Below, in pieces: positions 1-12,736 of a stretch of 64,000 nt of DNA (positions are counted from its first letter, which is position 1; the number at the start of each line of letters is the position of its first letter). The stretch is from Pyrrhosoma nymphula (taxonomy: Eukaryota > Arthropoda > Insecta > Odonata > Coenagrionidae). A program made the position numbers and the translations under genes. Under the pieces are notes generated by a model. That model did no database searches and had not been told where the DNA came from. It saw only the letters and a list, made by a program, of their open reading frames with translations. The DNA is taken from contig OY754337.1 of assembly GCA_963573305.1 (NCBI GenBank), positions 78,877,094-78,941,093 of the forward strand. Direction: 5' to 3'.

Positions 1-420
1 ACGACATCTACCGCCCACTCTCCGAACCACCGCCCGGGACATCTATCCTATCCCCTTTCCCCGTTTACCGCTCTCCTGCCCCTCCAACCCCTTCCCTCCC
101 CACCCATTCCCCCCCTCACCCTCCGGCGACAGGAAATCCCTCACAGAATCACTTTTCCGTCTGCCTCTGCCGTGCTATTCGCCGCCGCGGGGCGCTAGGT
201 GGACCAAGAGTAGGAATGTTCGATTTTTCGATTAATTGAATCGTCGATTCAATTATTTTTACAATTGATCGATTATTTCAGCACATCGATGTCGATTGCG
301 GTAATTGGCTCGATTGTCAATTTTGTTCAGGTGTCAATTGTTATTCAATTGTAAATTGTTATTCAATTGTCAATTGTTATCAATTCACAATTATTGTCCG
401 TTAATGGATTAATTGACGAT
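1..420. repeat. Pyrimidine-rich tract followed by CAATTG-rich simple sequence
   Basis: The first 200 bases are GC-rich with long C/T runs. From about 225 to 420 the sequence is a degenerate array built on CAATTG, TTATTCAATTG and ATCGATT words, with several near-identical steps between 330 and 395. It looks like a decayed tandem repeat. No reading frame or element end is recognisable. Confidence 0.55.
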
Positions 421-1087
421 TATTGATTCGCTATGGATTGAAAATTATGATTAAAATAGCTCCTGCTCTAATTAAAAATTTTCCCTAGTTAACAACAATT
501 AATGCGTTGTATAAATGTTCGTTCGCAATTATAACGTATCTCTATTTATTCTTGCAACTTTTGGTCAAAGGATAATGCTGTAGAATGTTTTGGATTTCCC
601 TACAATGAGTTACATAGTACAAAAAGTTGAGAAAACTGCTAATTTTAGGGTGTGAGGAGTAAATTATTTCATGGGCATGTTAACATTTTTGAATCTGTCA
701 TAGAATAAAAATAATGGATGAAATGGCAATAAAATTACCTTTTAAATTATATATGTTATATAGCATTTTCATGCACAAAGACCCATATATAAATTTTCAA
801 AGTACATCGGCACATCATTTTGACGCCGACAGTAATTCCATGCTCGCGTTCTCGCAATTTTATTTGCATCAAATTGTGCAATAAAGTGCCTCGTGTGAAA
901 CGGCCTTTAGTGTCTCCATCTTTTTTTTGTTGTAGATACTGATTCCGCGTGGAAAGATAGGATTTTGGCTGATCTGTTAGGCTCTCTTATCGGCTTCATA
1001 TTGTGGCGTTTCCATGGCACATTGAATCTCCCCTGATCTGAATTTTTCAAGTAGTCTAGTGTAAGCCTAGCGAGCTGCCTCCGAGTA
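421..1087. other. AT-rich intergenic DNA, nothing recognised
   Basis: No conserved ORF, RNA gene or terminal repeat was found on either strand. Confidence 0.5.
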
Positions 1088-1660
1088 TTAAGGAAGTACC
1101 TATTGGACGAAAAATCACTTCTACAATTTTATGAATTGGATCTCATTTTAAATATAAAATTCCCATCTTCCAAATGATATCAAAATACCAACCCCTAGCC
1201 GAACTACTTTTCGAGAAAATTGCCTGAAAATACAAGCTGTTTGACATGGGATAGATTACGGCTGTGCGCTCCAGAGGGAGAATATTGAAAATATTAGGAA
1301 TTTAGAACACCTAGATTTTGTTCAAAAGCTAACGGTTTATAATTTGCATGTTTTCTCAACTATTTATAAAAATAAATCAATTATTCGCCTCGGTAGCCTT
1401 TACATAATCGCAAAGAAACGTGCTGTTGTGAAGGATTTTTACCCGTACGGCGTGAAAAATGAGTCAAGTTAGAGACTTATGTGGATATATTTATTTAATT
1501 ACTGGGAATTTTCTTCATGCATAACTATACTTTTGTGCCATTAATATTATAATATTAAATTGATAATTCTAGCAGACGCTGAGATTAAAGATTTAAATGT
1601 TAAATTCGAATATGGTCTCTATTATGACTAGGGAAATATTTCGCTCAAACTATCTTTTAA
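1088..1660 (+). mobile_element. TTAA-flanked MITE, copy 1
   Basis: A non-autonomous element of about 565 bp flanked by TTAA on both sides (1088-1091 and 1657-1660). It shares a collinear interior with the copy at 5967-6529, including the segment GATAGATTACGGCTGTGCGC and the following CTCCAGAGGGAGAATATTG. The right end reads TCGCTCAAACTATC against the family terminus CGCTCAAACCACC. There is no coding capacity. TTAA target duplications are known for piggyBac and Kolobok; I cannot choose a superfamily because no transposase is present. Confidence 0.8.
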
Positions 1661-1689
1661 GTATCTCCCAACCCAGTCCTTAACATCAC

Positions 1690-1905
1690 TCGGTGTTACT
1701 CTCTCTCTGCTCACTCGTGGCTGTTTTCGACGAAGCGTGCATTTTTTTCGTACGTAATTTGTTTCTCTAATTCAAGCTTTCTACGCAGGGTCCCAAATGT
1801 TCGCAGCGTATTCGAGATGTGGCTTAAACAGAGCGAAATAACATCTCTTTCGCTTTTCCACAGAAAGGGCGAAGGATTGGGCTGGAGGCGAAGGAGTAAA
1901 ACTTG
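1690..1905 (-). pseudogene. Diverged CR1-like LINE reverse transcriptase C-terminal fragment
   Basis: The stretch around 1790-1850 aligns base by base with 34165-34235, where the same family is readable. Both carry the GGTCCCAAAT word followed by the segment encoding the HLEYAA/IWDP-type motif near the RT C-terminus on the minus strand. The frame is broken and only about 150-200 bases remain. Assignment rests on this one alignment made by eye. Confidence 0.4.
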
Positions 1906-1934
1906 CTCGTAACTCCTAAACAGGTTGGAGACAG

Positions 1935-3690
1935 AGGATGTATATATACGGGGGTTTTCCATTCACGGCGTTAAAGTTTGCGCAAATCAGCGCAACACAC
2001 GAACGACGTTTAATGGAACGATGTACGCTATGGCGAAATGTTTTGAAACCACCCGAAGTAGGTAGCTGTTCTGTGGGTGAACAGCAGTCACGGCCAAAAG
2101 TTTTGCGTAAATTTATTGAATTCGTTCAATAAAAGTATTTAAAAACGTAATCGTAAACGTAAATATACAGTGAGTAGATACCTCACAATAAGCATGTTTG
2201 ACACCTTTACCGAAAATCAACAAACTTGACAACAATCACGGATGCCATCCACAATCGACGTTCTTCTGTGGTTAATCGCACATCAACTTAGCTCCCGATC
2301 CATGAATGTACATATGGATCTAAATCTTCGGCACCACTGTACGGACATCAGTGTTGCCTATCTTTCCACAAAAGATAGGTCGCTGCAGTCGGTATGGTTC
2401 CGATTCTGTATGTCAAAAATGGCCGGTTTAATTGAGAGGCCAATCCCGGTACTTTTATTTCCAGTATATCCATTTGAATCACGGCCTTTCCTTATTAGAA
2501 ACACCTTCTCTAGAGTGGCGGCGCTACAATCTGCTTGGTCCTGATTTTTCTGTGCTTGTGGAATGCTTGGCAACGACCACTGAGGGCAAGTTTAGGATCC
2601 ATATGTATATTCACGTCCCGATCTATTTTGAAGTGCGCTTCCTAGTGCGCAGGGTCTGAATCACGAATGGAAGACAAGTGCGCTCTTATATTTTGGAAAG
2701 TGATTGGCGCACTAGAGCGAATAGAAGGCACCTTACATTCACCAAGAGAATGGATAATAGGATTGCCACGTGGGGGACCACGATTTTCTCGGAGGTAACA
2801 ATGTATAGCGGGGATGGTTCTCCTCAAGTCTGCATTATTATTCTGCACAAGTCTCCTCAAGTCTACTTTTTCTTCTCTAATAAACTGCCTCTCTCTTAAG
2901 TCCGTTGTACACGCGAAAGGTATTGCGCAAACGCTATTGTAGACTTCAGTTCAAGTAAGGCATGGAAAACCGCTCATCACCCCTCACCCCTTTTCTCATT
3001 ACATGCATTAATGAGCGCAATATCATAAATTTTCTTCCTCTAGAATAATGAGTTCTCATCGGGGGTGAAAATTTGATTTGGAGGGTGGCAGAGGGTGTTA
3101 GTTGCCATAATTCCCGATACCATATCTATTCCGATAACAATGCGTCACGCAATACTTTTCAAGCCAGTCGAATAGATTGATGGCTGTTAATTTTACCAGA
3201 TACCAAGCAAAGAAACTTCTCTATAATCACATGCTGGAAACAGCATTGATAAAATCATGAAATACTTCCGGTTATTCACCATACCAGATATGAGTCCTCT
3301 GTGAGGAATGGACGTTTGTTCAATAAGCAAATTCCTGAGCGAGAAATTGCCGTTGAATGGGTAAAAGATTGCCTCTGATGGAGGCACAGGTGAAGGAATT
3401 AGGGAAAAAAAAATTTGAACAAAGCATATCGCCAGCAATATCACGATTTTTGCATTTTACTTGATCGTGCAGGGGGGCGTGACAAATGATCATTTGCAAA
3501 TCATCTTTTAAAGGTTCCAAAAATTGTCAGAGATATAGGAGTCTTAAAGTTGAATGGAGGGACAACCTTCCCATAAGGGCCGTGACGTCATTTCATCCAT
3601 CGTTTCTTCCCGATACATTCTAAACGATGCCTAAAAATGTCTTTATTGTAGAGGTCCACTTCTGCCAGATATACAACAGTATAAAGATTT
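1935..3690. other. Intergenic DNA, no gene recognised
   Basis: Only short ORFs of up to 100 codons without family resemblance. The 2620-2720 stretch contains several copies of the word AGTGCGC in both orientations but no clear element boundaries. Confidence 0.45.
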
Positions 3691-3790
3691 AGAAAATACC
3701 TTGAAAAAATATCCGTCTTCACCGGGAGTCGAACCACGGGCCTTTGATCGATGGACGAAATTAAGTAAGAGGGCGTTTTGCGGAAACAGA
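3690..3790 (-). repeat. tRNA-related SINE remnant (B box on minus strand)
   Basis: On the minus strand the sequence CGTGGTTCGACTCCCGG contains a perfect RNA polymerase III B box (GGTTCGANTCC) in a tRNA T-arm context. It is preceded by a degenerate tRNA-like body. No convincing A box or acceptor stem can be folded, so this is a SINE head or tRNA pseudogene, not a functional tRNA. Confidence 0.5.
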
Positions 3791-4151
3791 AGAAAATGCA
3801 ACTTTCTACGATTAGTTGTTTGGTTATTAGGCCTTAATGTCTCGAAGCAACTCCGTAGAGCTATATGAAAACCTTTGCAAATTTGATTTCAATGGTAATA
3901 TCGAAAGGGCATTTGAAAGATGATCCCCCATTCAAGCGGCCGTAGAACAAGTCACATTTGACGTTCGAGAAGGCCGTAAAATTTGAGAAACGAAGATATT
4001 TACTGGAAAACTGGTCACAGGAAACGGGTCAGTCGAAGTAAAACTTGAATGGAAGAATCAAAAAGCATGAAATATTATTCTCGAAACACCTTGGGCTCTG
4101 ACTCTCGGGAGAAGGGTCTAGATAATCATTTTTTGAAAGAGGCTAAGGAAA
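3791..4151. other. Sequence upstream of the copia fragment, no further domains seen
   Basis: This interval could hold decayed copia pol sequence, but no RNase H or RT motif is readable in any frame. Confidence 0.35.
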
Positions 4152-4283
4152 GAGGTAAGTGAAGGTGATGTTGTTTTTCAATATGTGCCATCTAATCTGA
4201 ATCTTGCTGATATGTTTACTAAGCCTTTGTCTGGTGTTATTACTGAAAGGAATTTGATGAAGCTTGGGTGTTTTAGAATATGA
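4152..4283 (+). pseudogene. Ty1/copia pol C-terminus (end of RNase H)
   Basis: A 43-codon in-frame stretch ends at a TGA at 4281-4283. It contains FQYVPSNLNLADMFTKPLSG and then the RNLMKLGCF terminus. The NxADxFTKPL motif followed by the KLG ending is the signature of the last part of copia RNase H. Everything upstream (gag, protease, integrase, RT) is absent or unreadable. The stop lies 72 bp before the putative LTR start, as expected for the 3' end of a copia element in plus orientation. Confidence 0.85.
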
Positions 4284-4355
4284 GTGTTCATTTCTTTGTG
4301 TATTTGTTCTTTGTTTTTTTTTATGTGTTCTGAAAAATGTGCAAACGAGGGGAGG

Positions 4356-4569
4356 TGTTGGATAGTATAGTTTCTGCACATTTTTTTTAATATGCACACA
4401 TTGCTGCTCTTTTGTTTGTCTGTGCATCGTTACTCTGTTGTTCTCCGAACAAGATGTCGTTGTAATAAAAGACGCATTCAAAAAGTACCACGACGTTGTG
4501 TCCCATGTAATCCGTTCTCCCTTACCTCTGTTTTTTCGTCACTTAGTAAGGGACATTCAATCCAAAGCA
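4356..4569 (+). mobile_element. Copia 3' LTR (probable)
   Basis: It starts with TGTTGGATAG directly after a purine tract (AACGAGGGGAGG, 4344-4355), which would serve as the plus-strand primer. TGTTGGA is the usual copia LTR start. A polyadenylation signal AATAAA lies at 4464-4469. The right boundary is uncertain; the CA at 4568-4569 is the best guess. No matching 5' LTR is present in the window. Confidence 0.65.
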
Positions 4570-5966
4570 AAATATAATTTTTCATTCATGTAATCATGCG
4601 AAATATCGACGAAAACTAACGCAGAAGGAAAGTCAGCTCGTTACCCACCAACTGTTTTCAAAATACTTAAATCAGTTGCTATTTAGGAAAAAAAAGGTAG
4701 TGTTTATAACCACAGAACGATTAGTGCTTCTCCATTGTTATTCATTCCCCAACCACCGTGGATACGAGGAAAAACCGGAAATGGCAAAACGCAATTTAAC
4801 ACAGAATAGGTAATTCGAATGTGCCAACGTCACCAAAATTGATCTTATGGCTTAAGGTCGATGGACTGCTTTTATAATGGCAGTGCAATCATGAAAGCAA
4901 TCTATTAGCGATACAACAAGGAAAGGTAAATTCAAGAAGTCCCAGTTAGAACGTTGAGGATAATCAACGCTTTCAGTGAAATTAATGTCAATCACTCTGC
5001 GCGAACTTTTGTACATATTGACTGAGCTTAAACACAAACGATACCGCGTAGACAAGAAGTTTCCTGCCTGGAACATCGGATGTTGTCTCCCACTCTCTCT
5101 CTTTCCAAACAGATGCTTTGACGGCTTGTGCCATGCACTGAACTTCCTCTCCGCAAAACAGAAAACCCTGCAAAAGAACGTTATCTGCTATAATAATCAC
5201 CAATGTGCACATACATATATGTCAGTAACTTTCACATAAGAAATACAGGTGAAGATGAATATCCATTTGGCTGCAGACCTTTTTTCATTTGCAAAATTAA
5301 TTTAGAAATAATGGTTTTCTGTTATTATGAAAGATAACAATAGAAAGAAAATAAAAATTCTTATTTCTTCAATCGAATTTTGTGTTCCGGTCAAAATTCC
5401 GAAAGTTTTGCTAAAACGTAGCGATTTTTCGCAATATTTTAGCGTTTTTGAGTCATAGTCCCCATAACGACCATGCTCATTGTTTAAGTCGAGATTCCAT
5501 GTATATCCATTAACTCAATGATTCTTGGCACAATATTAGATATGAATGGTTTATTTCAACCAATGCATGTAAATGATAATATTCCTTCCGTTGGTATTCA
5601 ACGGGCACCTTCACTAGTCTATTGTAAACATGAACTGAGCTCATTCACTTCATATGTTAGGCAACTTATCGTGCCACTATACCTCTGATTTAATGACTAT
5701 ACCGACGAGTCTCGATTGCTATATTTCCTAGTCAAAATGAAACGCTAGTCCCTTTCGCTTTACCATACTTGATTTTGAGAAACATATATTTACGTTGGAT
5801 CAGTATGTAGCAGTCGTATTTCATCGGAGAATGTGGGAAAGGCAGGACGCACGACCCCATGAGAAAAGCAAGCAAGCACCTACACAAAAAAGATCCATGC
5901 ATAAAGAGAACGTAATTTATTATTGAGGTTTAATCATGTTCAGAAAGCGCATTGTTTTGCTGAACC
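4570..5966. other. AT-rich intergenic DNA, nothing recognised
   Basis: No supported gene. A local hairpin with GCTAAAACG/TATTTTAGC arms lies near 5410-5445. Confidence 0.45.
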
Positions 5967-6529
5967 TTAAGGTAGATGGAGCGATATATCACTTCACCTA
6001 GAATTTGATGAATTTGAAAACATAGCGTAATTTTAAAGAAAACATTCGTATGTTTCCAATGATATCAAAATATCAACCCCTTGCCGAACTACTTTTTGAG
6101 AAATTTGAAAATACAAGCGGTTTTACATGGGATAGATGACGGCTGTGCGCTCCAGAGGGAGAATATTGAAAAAAATTAGGAATTTAGAACGCCTAGTTTT
6201 TGTCAAAAAACTAATGGCTTATTGTTTGCATGTTTTCTCAACTATTTATAAAAAAATATTCGATTACTCACCACACTAATTTTTACAGACCCGCCTAAAT
6301 AAACCTGCCGTTTTTAAGGCTTTTTAGCAGTACGGCGTGGAAAAATGAGTCAAGTTAGAGACTTATGTGGATATATTTATTTAATTATTGAGAATTTTGG
6401 TCTATATTTTTGCACCATCAATGTTATAATATTTACTTCATACTTCTTACAGACGCTGAAATTAAAAAAATAAAATTCGAATATGGTCTCCATAATGACT
6501 AGGGAACTATCTCGCTCAAACCACCTTAA
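5967..6529 (+). mobile_element. TTAA-flanked MITE, copy 2 (best preserved)
   Basis: 563 bp including TTAA at 5967-5970 and 6526-6529. Ends are imperfect inverted repeats: GGTAGATGGAGCGATA on the left, and CTATCTCGCTCAAACCACC on the right, which reverse-complements to GGTGGTTTGAGCGAGATAG. The interior is shared with copies at 1088, 8336, 10587, 17710 and 63037. No ORF. Confidence 0.88.
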
Positions 6530-8335
6530 TTGAATTTAAAGTGCTTCTTCAAATCTCCACTCGTTCAACAATTTCCTCGAGAGGCTCCGTCTAAATATTT
6601 CACAACGGAAAAACGGTAGAAGGGTCGTGGTTTCATGTGCTCATAAAAAGTTTCCCGCCGATCGCAAGGTATTAGTCTACACTCTGGTTTATGAGTGAGA
6701 AAAAAACCACTTTTCAAGTAGGATTCATACAATTGGACCAATTTTCCAACCTATTTAATTTTTAAAACTCAAAATTATTGTTTATCCTTAAAGGGAAGAA
6801 GGACTTGCCAGATTCATTCATCAAGGATTTTTCGAAAAGGCAAGGATTGTAACAACAATCATCCTTAGTCATAGCGTAATTACTTTCGCAATACATAGGT
6901 TAGGCCAAAGTAATTTTTTTCGCGTAGGAAACTTTGAGTTCTATATTTGAACATAGAGCACCGCTTGGTCTTGTGAGTACATTTTGAACAGTTTCGAAGA
7001 GTCCCTTCGTATTTTTTGCTCGATGTTTTGAGGTTGTATTATTCAAAAGATGTTGTTATTTGAAAAAAAACGATAAACTTAAGGGTATAGATTTAAAGGT
7101 AGCTTATACGCTGTGCCCTAAAAGTCCACGAAATGAGATTGGGACATCGGATCAGAAGCTAAGATTATTAAGAAAGAAGAAGAAATTAGGAGGACAAAGG
7201 AAACGACGCTATGATGATTTACATTTTGATTCTTTTCTCAGTTTACGTTGCAAATTTGGGGATTCATGGAGATGAACTGGAATGATTAGTCAATATATGA
7301 GTTTAATGAGGATTACATTAGGGTATTAGGTTAATTTAAGATGAAAAGATTAGATATTGATAGCAGCCTACCAGGCAAAAATTATGTCGTGAATAATGAA
7401 CCTTTTTGTGTCATCAAAATTCTCAGTACGAGACTGTCTAGCAGCGTATTATTTAAAATATGCAAATAGTGATTTCCTAAAACTTTATTTACCTCTTGAG
7501 TGTACTTCAAGTTCACTCAAATCCTCAATGTTCGCTAGTTGTTTCGAATTTTTTGTAACAACAACTAATGACATAGTTACACAACCATCCTGCTGGCTGA
7601 TTATCACGAAATGTGATCCGGGAAGTTCCGAAATAAATTTATTTTCGAGCTTTTCATAAGCTCTTTGACGTTATGAATTTCCATTTTTTAATAGCTTATA
7701 TATAAACTTTCTCTTTATTTCATATCGTGTTAAATCGCAAAGGCCCGTGAATAAGTTTGACAATCTGAAATACATTAAAACTAGTGATGCGTTGAATCCA
7801 AATCCTAAATCCGAATAAATATTTTTTTCCAAATCTCGAATTAGAATCCTGCTTCACCACGTTATGGATCCAGGTTTCGAAACAAATCCGAATTCATTTA
7901 CACATTTTATTGTAAAGTTATCAATGCAAAAGTAGCTCTAGGGGTTTCTTTACCCTATAACTAAATATTTAGGTTTAAAAAACGAAATAAACTGAGCAAA
8001 TATTTCAGTTTCACAAAGACGAATATTGATTCTAAAATTAGGAGTGCAGAAAATAAGCTGTGATAACAAATAACTTATAAATTTTTACTTATAAAATGGA
8101 GCATAATAAATCTATCAGGATCTTATCGGTTTCTTTTATTATTAACCGAATTGCCAGGAGTGATAAAGGCTCTCCTATAAAATACCGATGATAGAGTATC
8201 CATAGATGTTTTCAAAACCATTTCATGTGTATTTTGGGCTAAATTGCCGCCTTTGGTAGTACCTACATCTAGGGCTGAAATTGATAGTTTTTCTTACATG
8301 CTCCCATATCACGTCAGCGGCTTTAGAGACGCCAT
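6530..8335. other. AT-rich intergenic DNA; degenerate AATCCGAAT-rich stretch at 7790-7900
   Basis: No supported gene. The 7790-7900 stretch repeats AATCC/CCGAAT words, suggesting a decayed short tandem repeat. A 71-codon ORF at 7060 is lysine-rich and low in complexity. Confidence 0.4.
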
Positions 8336-8625
8336 CGAATCAATTTTTATAAATTTTTGAGAAAACATATAAACTACACACCGTAAGTTTTTTGACGAAA
8401 TCTAGTTGTTATAAATTCCTAATTTGTTTTTCAATATTCTCCCTCTGGAGCGTACAGACGCAATCTATCCCATGTAAAACAGCCAAAATGTTTACGCAAA
8501 GTGCTCGAAAAGTAGTTCGGCAAGGGGATAATATTTTGATATAATTGGAAATATCGGAGTTTTTTTAATGAAGTCAAATTCATCAAATTCTCTGCGAAGA
8601 GATATTTTGCTTAAATAAATTAAAT
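8336..8625 (-). mobile_element. TTAA MITE, copy 3, truncated
   Basis: Roughly half of the MITE is present in the reverse orientation, from the AAATTTTTGAGAAAACAT segment through CTCCCTCTGGAGCG to a decayed terminus near 8600-8625. The outer half is missing. Confidence 0.75.
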
Positions 8626-9682
8626 AATCGTCAACAGCATTTAGTCAGTCGGCAGCTTTGTGGACTCCACAATACTCAATGCCAAAATTGAAATCAGTAT
8701 TTTTTAATGGAACGCTAGGGCGTAACGCATGTTAAGATGAATATGCGTCATTGTGAGTAAAAATATGGAGTTGCAGTTGTTTTACCATATTGTAGCACAT
8801 TATTTATTTGCCGAAAAAAATATTCGACACCGTAATTGGGGTTAAATCCACTGTTAATACTTTATCAAAATCCAGTTGGCAATATTGGCAAGGAAAATAT
8901 CGAGGTCGTAAAGGCTGATATCGGTTTCGCCCTAGTTAAAATATTTTGAGTGGTGTAACAATCTTGGATAACATCCGAGCATCGTATTGGGGACATGAAT
9001 GAAAAACCAAAACCTCGCTTACGTTTGGCCTTCCCTGCGGAACGGCTCAGACCATTATGTTACCTGTTGATGGACGACTAACTTGGATCGAGTAACGACT
9101 GCGGTTGTAAATGCCGAGCGTTGGTTTCATTAATTCGCACCCGAGGGCGACACAATCAATATTCCTCGGAGTGATTTCATCCCTAACATGTATGGAAGCG
9201 CAGGGACGAAAATGAACGGTGAGAATTGAAATTAGTGCATTGGAGATTGCAGACAGGTTCAGGCGTTAGGTACTTATTCGAATATTGCCACTTCCACTAT
9301 GTTGACGAATAAAGGAACCGTTGTACCACTCCACGAAGTTTTTATTCAAGAAATCGATTTGGACGTCTTACAGCATCAGCATCAAGGAAAGAATATGTCT
9401 GTTTTTCCTTTCCATTCTTTTATTTAATTTATTCAATAATTCTTCAAGTAAAGCAATGGTAATCCATGCTTTCTTATTCGCTTTCCATTTCACAGGAAGT
9501 TCGTTCTTCTTCAATTTTTTTAGACGTCGTGAGTTTTCACTTTTGGCAATCACGAAATGTTATTTCTAGTTTTCCATCATCAAATGCAGTCCAAAATACC
9601 GTTAACCGTTCTTTTGAATTGCGACCTCTGGAACAATTTTCTCCTTTCATCTGCAAGGTTTAATTTGGAAGGGCTCTGTAAA
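8626..9682. other. Intergenic DNA, nothing recognised
   Basis: No conserved ORF or terminal repeat seen. Confidence 0.45.
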
Positions 9683-9740
9683 ACCCTGCTATTTGCCACA
9701 CACCCTTGAGGTGGCTTGCAGGGTATTTTGTCATTTGCTC
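9683..9740 (+). repeat. CR1-like LINE 3' end fragment (plus orientation)
   Basis: Contains GCCACACACCCTTGAGGTGG followed by CTTGCAGGGTATTTTGT. This is the reverse complement of the 3'-terminal block seen at 33469, 37690, 40553 and 48701. It is the only copy in this orientation, and only the last 60 bases or so survive. Confidence 0.75.
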
Positions 9741-10586
9741 TCCCACAGGAGATATTAAATTTAATGCTGTATTTTCCTAAAACCTGTAACCAGTTCAATA
9801 AGGAAGTTCTTTGCTCTGGCTGCTGAAAACCACTCAAACACAATACGATTCAGTTAACTGTAATTCGTGGTCCTTACTTTCATCCTATCTAAATAATTTT
9901 TGCTGCTCCATAAATATTTCTCCAATATTTTATCCTTTTGTTTAATGATGTTGCACATTGTTGCATTTCCACATTTAAATTGAGTAGTCACTTCCTTTAC
10001 AATAATTTTGTCCCCATTGACCATTTGAATGACATAAATCTATTCCTTAAGATTAAATATTTTCAGTTTTTTTCACGGATCTGTGAAAATAAAGAATATT
10101 TTTCAATATAAAAAAATACACCTAAAATCGAGTTAATGTTTCCATAAACCTTAAGGATTAATTTAATGGATACTTGCAGCAATTGCTATTTTACCAAATT
10201 GCTGTAACTTTTGTGAGATGAGAGCAGAATGATCACACCTCTAATTTAGAGGTGGTAGAGATGAAAAAAAACTTGTTCGGAGAAAAAAAACGTAATCGGA
10301 GAACCTCAAGGAATCAAATTTATTACTTCAGGCTTCAGCCAGAGACTTGAGTTCCTTCCTCATAAAATTCTCTGAATGTAATCTAAGACGAGGTCTTCTT
10401 GGGTGGCCCTATCTCATTTCAATTCCCCTCCCCCCCCTGTCCTCTTCCCACTCCACTTTTCTTCCACCCCTGAGGGTGTCTGTCAAATGCACGGTGTCAG
10501 ATGTCACGCAGGTGGCTTGGACTCCGCAATGAAATTAATCCGTACCTAGTTGGCCGCCACCAACCGCCAACCGTTTGCACCGGTTT
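9741..10586. other. AT-rich intergenic DNA, nothing recognised
   Basis: No supported gene or repeat end. Confidence 0.45.
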
Positions 10587-11136
10587 TTAAGGTAGTTTGA
10601 GCGAGATGGTTCCCTAGTCATAATGGAGACCATATTCAAATTTTTTTTTAATTTCAGGTTCTGTATGAAGTATAAAATAAATATTGTAGCATTAATGGGG
10701 CAATGATATCGTTATATACGACCAAAATTCTCAGTAATTAAATAAATAAAGTTACATAAGTCCGTAACTTGACTCATTTTTTCCCACCATACGGCTGAAA
10801 ACCCTTCAAAACAGCAGTTTTTGCGATCCTGTATAACTTACTTCGGTGAGTTATAGATTATTTTTTATAAATAGTTGAGAAAACATGCACCGTTAGTTTT
10901 TTGACGAAATCTAGGAGCTATAAGTTCCTAATTTCTTTAATATGCTTCCTCTGGGGAATCTACAGCCGTAATCTATCCCATGTATGACAGCTTATTTTTT
11001 AAGGCAAATTGCTCAAAAAGTAGTTTGGTAAGGGGTTTATATTTTGATATCATTGGAAATATGACACTTTTTTCTTTAAAATGAGGCAAATTTATCGAAT
11101 TCTAGGTGAAGTGATTTTTCGCTCAATCCACCTTAA
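10587..11136 (-). mobile_element. TTAA MITE, copy 4
   Basis: About 550 bp between TTAA at 10587-10590 and 11133-11136, in the reverse orientation relative to copy 2. Termini are GGTAGTTTGAGCGAGATGG on the left and TTTCGCTCAATCCACC on the right. Non-coding. Confidence 0.88.
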
Positions 11137-11169
11137 TTATTTTTACTAAATCATGGCCCTTTTGAGAAA

Positions 11170-11520
11170 CGAAGAAATTGAATTTACGATTTTCGATATT
11201 TCGCGAATCATGTTGGCATGATTCGCAAAAGACAAGATCTTATCAATTGCAATGTCTCCAAACTAATGAACGCAAGGAATTGTTCATACCTTTTTCTATA
11301 GTTAAGCATAAATTCAGGCGTACTACCGCAGCGGTAATCTTACGAAGTAAGATTTTTCGTCCGACGATAATTTAATTATTAGTCGATAAAAATAAGATCT
11401 CGGAAGTTACTTAAATAGTATATATGATTGTCTCGGACCCCCTAACCTCCCCTATGTAAGACAACGTAAGAAAAGCTCAACCCCCTCCCTCCCCAACACG
11501 TCTTACGTAATATATACCCT
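11170..11520 (-). mobile_element. TACGTAAG-terminus element, copy D (partial)
   Basis: The stretch from about 11200 to 11515 matches the reverse complement of 41500-41830. It includes the block around GCGTACTACCGCAGCGG and the C-rich subterminal segment ending in CGTCTTACGTAA. The outer end that should precede 11170 is missing or diverged. Confidence 0.7.
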
Positions 11521-12183
11521 TTCACAAATTCTACTTCTACTTGTTGCAGCACGTAATGCAATGCGTCTCGAAGGTTTCGCCTTATTTATTGATTTTCTTG
11601 AGAAAAATGCGATCATTATGCAATGCAATTTCGATATTTCCGGCTTTGACAGGTTTACGCCTCTCTCTGATTTTACTGTAGTAAGTATCTCAAATTCACG
11701 TTTTGCAAAAAGTACTGAAGTAGTTACTTGAATGAAGGCCCCCTAATCACTGACGATTCTTTTCAAATAGAATTCCGAAGAGAATAGTATCACATTTAAA
11801 AAATTCATGAATACGACCATCTAAATTCTTCCAAAATATTTTTTTTGTAGCTAATATCGGTACTCTTACAGTTATCAATGTCAATTTTTCCAGCTTTTTG
11901 TTTAGTTTTATTTAATATTTCTTAAAATTTATGATCTCTCAAGCAGGATTATCATATGTCTTAAGAATCGTTAAATGAGACTCTTCGTTCTATTACACAC
12001 TTCTATTTCCCTAGAACCCGATCATGGCTTTGGCACTATGTACCATGGTCAAGGTATGTATATGTAGTACCTTGATATTTTGTTTGATAGTTCCGAAACC
12101 ACTGTCGGTATTTAGTGAAATAAAAGTGTAATAGAATATAGTGTCTCATTTTACGATGTTTGAAGCTAACGTTTTCCTCAAGG
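11521..12183. other. Intergenic DNA, nothing recognised
   Basis: Flanked by two related elements (copies D and A). No ORF of note. Confidence 0.4.
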
Positions 12184-12186
12184 TTA

Positions 12187-12733
12187 GGGTATTCAAGTAT
12201 TACGTTAGACGTTTTGGGGGTTGAGGGGGGTTGGGATCATCTTAAATTGTCTTATGTATTTGATATACCCCATGGCTCATGTCTTATGTATGTAGGAGGG
12301 GGGGGCACAGGCCTGTAACCAATTTGCGTAAGATTTTTTTCCGTCTTGAAACGTTGTATCGTTTCCGAATGAAATTTAGCAGTGACATCGCTCGTTAATG
12401 GCGTATTTTTCGGAATTTCACCTCTACACCAATGCTCCTATTCTGTCGCCTGAGTGGCCAGCTACATTACCTCCAAGCTCAATGTATGTTATACTCAAAC
12501 ACTGCATAATTATGTGATATCCCGTGCTCAAAGCTGCACGCTGGCTTCTATGGAAAGATGAAACTGCAGAAAGCGAGCATTTAACGAAGAGTAGATACAA
12601 ATATCTAACGTCTTACGTAAAACTGAGAGGGATTGGGGGGGGGGGGGGGCGGGAAAATCTTACATTGTCTTACATAGGGCGAGGGGGGGTCAAAAATAGC
12701 ATTAATCGTCTTACGTAATACTTGAACGGCCCC
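12187..12733 (+). mobile_element. TACGTAAG-terminus element, copy A
   Basis: 547 bp flanked by a 3-bp duplication TTA (12184-12186 and 12734-12736). Terminal inverted repeats are GGGTATTCAAGTATTACG on the left and CGTAATACTTGAACGGCCCC on the right. Subterminal G-rich segments follow on both sides, with further TCTTAC(G/A)TA words. The interior is collinear with the reverse complement of copy B at 46866. No coding capacity. The 3-bp TTA duplication suits a PIF/Harbinger relative, but no transposase is present. Confidence 0.85.
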
Positions 12734-12736
12734 TTA